Shown here piece after piece: positions 6,071-6,242 of a stretch of DNA of 6,242 nucleotides (the stretch's first letter is position 1; each line of letters starts with the position of its first letter). The notes beneath the pieces were generated by a model. The model was given only the letters and a program-made list of their open reading frames with translations. It was not told the DNA's origin and made no database searches. The stretch is from NCBI GenBank assembly GCA_944325615.1, contig CALVAU010000138.1:1-6242 (forward strand), given 5' to 3'. The position numbers were made by a program, and so were the translations under genes. The stretch is from Candidatus Gastranaerophilales bacterium. Its GTDB lineage: Bacteria > Cyanobacteriota > Vampirovibrionia > Gastranaerophilales > Gastranaerophilaceae.

Positions 6071-6242
6071 CTAAAAAAATCCGATAACAAAGGAAAGTAG
6101 TCGAAACGAAAGGAAACGTAAAAAATGGGAATGGCGGCATCACAAGCAAGATTGCTGACAATAACATCTCGTCTAAACCACGTTGAGCTGGAAGCTCAAA
6201 ACGTTTCTAATGCAAAAATAAGATTGTCTGACAAAACGCAAG
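6071..6242 (+). repeat. Inverted repeat, right arm (gene start plus leader)
   Basis: This is the partner of 321-489 in opposite orientation. The last 82 bases (6161-6242) are an exact match and run into the window edge, so the true length of the repeat is unknown. The leader section shares CTAAAAA(AA)TCCG and CGAAACGAAAGG(A/G)AACGT with the left arm, with a less similar 18 bases in between. Confidence 0.93.
6125..6242 (+). CDS. Partial CDS, MGMAASQAR-type protein of unknown function (right copy)
   Basis: The ATG at 6125 opens 39 codons plus one base before the window ends. The 39 residues are identical to the start of the left edge gene (MGMAASQARLLTITSRLNHV and on to RLSDKTQ). Only codon 12 differs (ACA here, ACG on the left). 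The AGGA at 6111-6114, ten bases before the ATG, is the likely ribosome binding site. The gene is transcribed away from nadD. Its function and full length cannot be judged from this window. It may be a full paralogue, a truncated copy, or the same gene seen through an assembly join. Confidence 0.82.
   Translation, partial: MGMAASQARLLTITSRLNHVELEAQNVSNAKIRLSDKTQ

Noticed and set aside
321..6242. Composite transposon or mobile island bounded by inverted repeats
   Set aside because: No transposase, integrase or target duplications are visible. The repeats are coding starts with ribosome binding sites, and the cargo is ordinary housekeeping genes.

Overview
The window is A+T-rich bacterial DNA with dense housekeeping genes on the minus strand. 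Between two outward-facing gene starts lie, in transcription order: nadD (NAD biosynthesis), yqeK (Ap4A hydrolase), a large unrecognised HerA-like protein, def (peptide deformylase), fmt (Met-tRNA formyltransferase) and aroH (chorismate mutase). The combination of low G+C, an AroH-type chorismate mutase and flanking proteins starting MGMAASQAR suggests a gut-type Vampirovibrionia/Gastranaerophilales ('Melainabacteria', non-photosynthetic Cyanobacteriota). This assignment rests on recalled family resemblance, not a search.

Layout from left to right. Positions 1-438 hold the 5' part of a minus-strand gene running off the left edge. Positions 439-558 are its 5' leader. aroH (559-909), fmt (913-1833) and def (1823-2386) form a compact unit with a good sigma70-type promoter just upstream (2408-2436). 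The 776-residue HerA-like gene fills 2439-4769. yqeK (4827-5426) and nadD (5407-5997) overlap by 20 bases. nadD has a near-consensus extended -10 promoter (6004-6032) whose predicted start falls on the nadD ATG itself. Positions 6125-6242 hold the start of a plus-strand gene running off the right edge.

Two things stand out. First, the left and right edge genes are near-identical over their first 118 coding bases (one synonymous difference) and share leader sequence, so the housekeeping block is flanked by inverted repeats. This could be a dispersed paralogous family, a substrate for inversion, or an assembly effect. Second, the large protein looks like a complete HerA-type fold with its ATP-binding loop eroded. 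It is followed by a long, very acidic, probably disordered segment and a PcrA/UvrD-type C-terminal Tudor-like domain. No described family with this combination is known to me.

Functionally, def and fmt are the paired enzymes of N-formylmethionine addition and removal, and nadD-yqeK is a common bacterial pair. The HerA-like gene lies between these groups and may be read from the nadD promoter. No RNA genes, CRISPR arrays, transposases or phage genes were seen.
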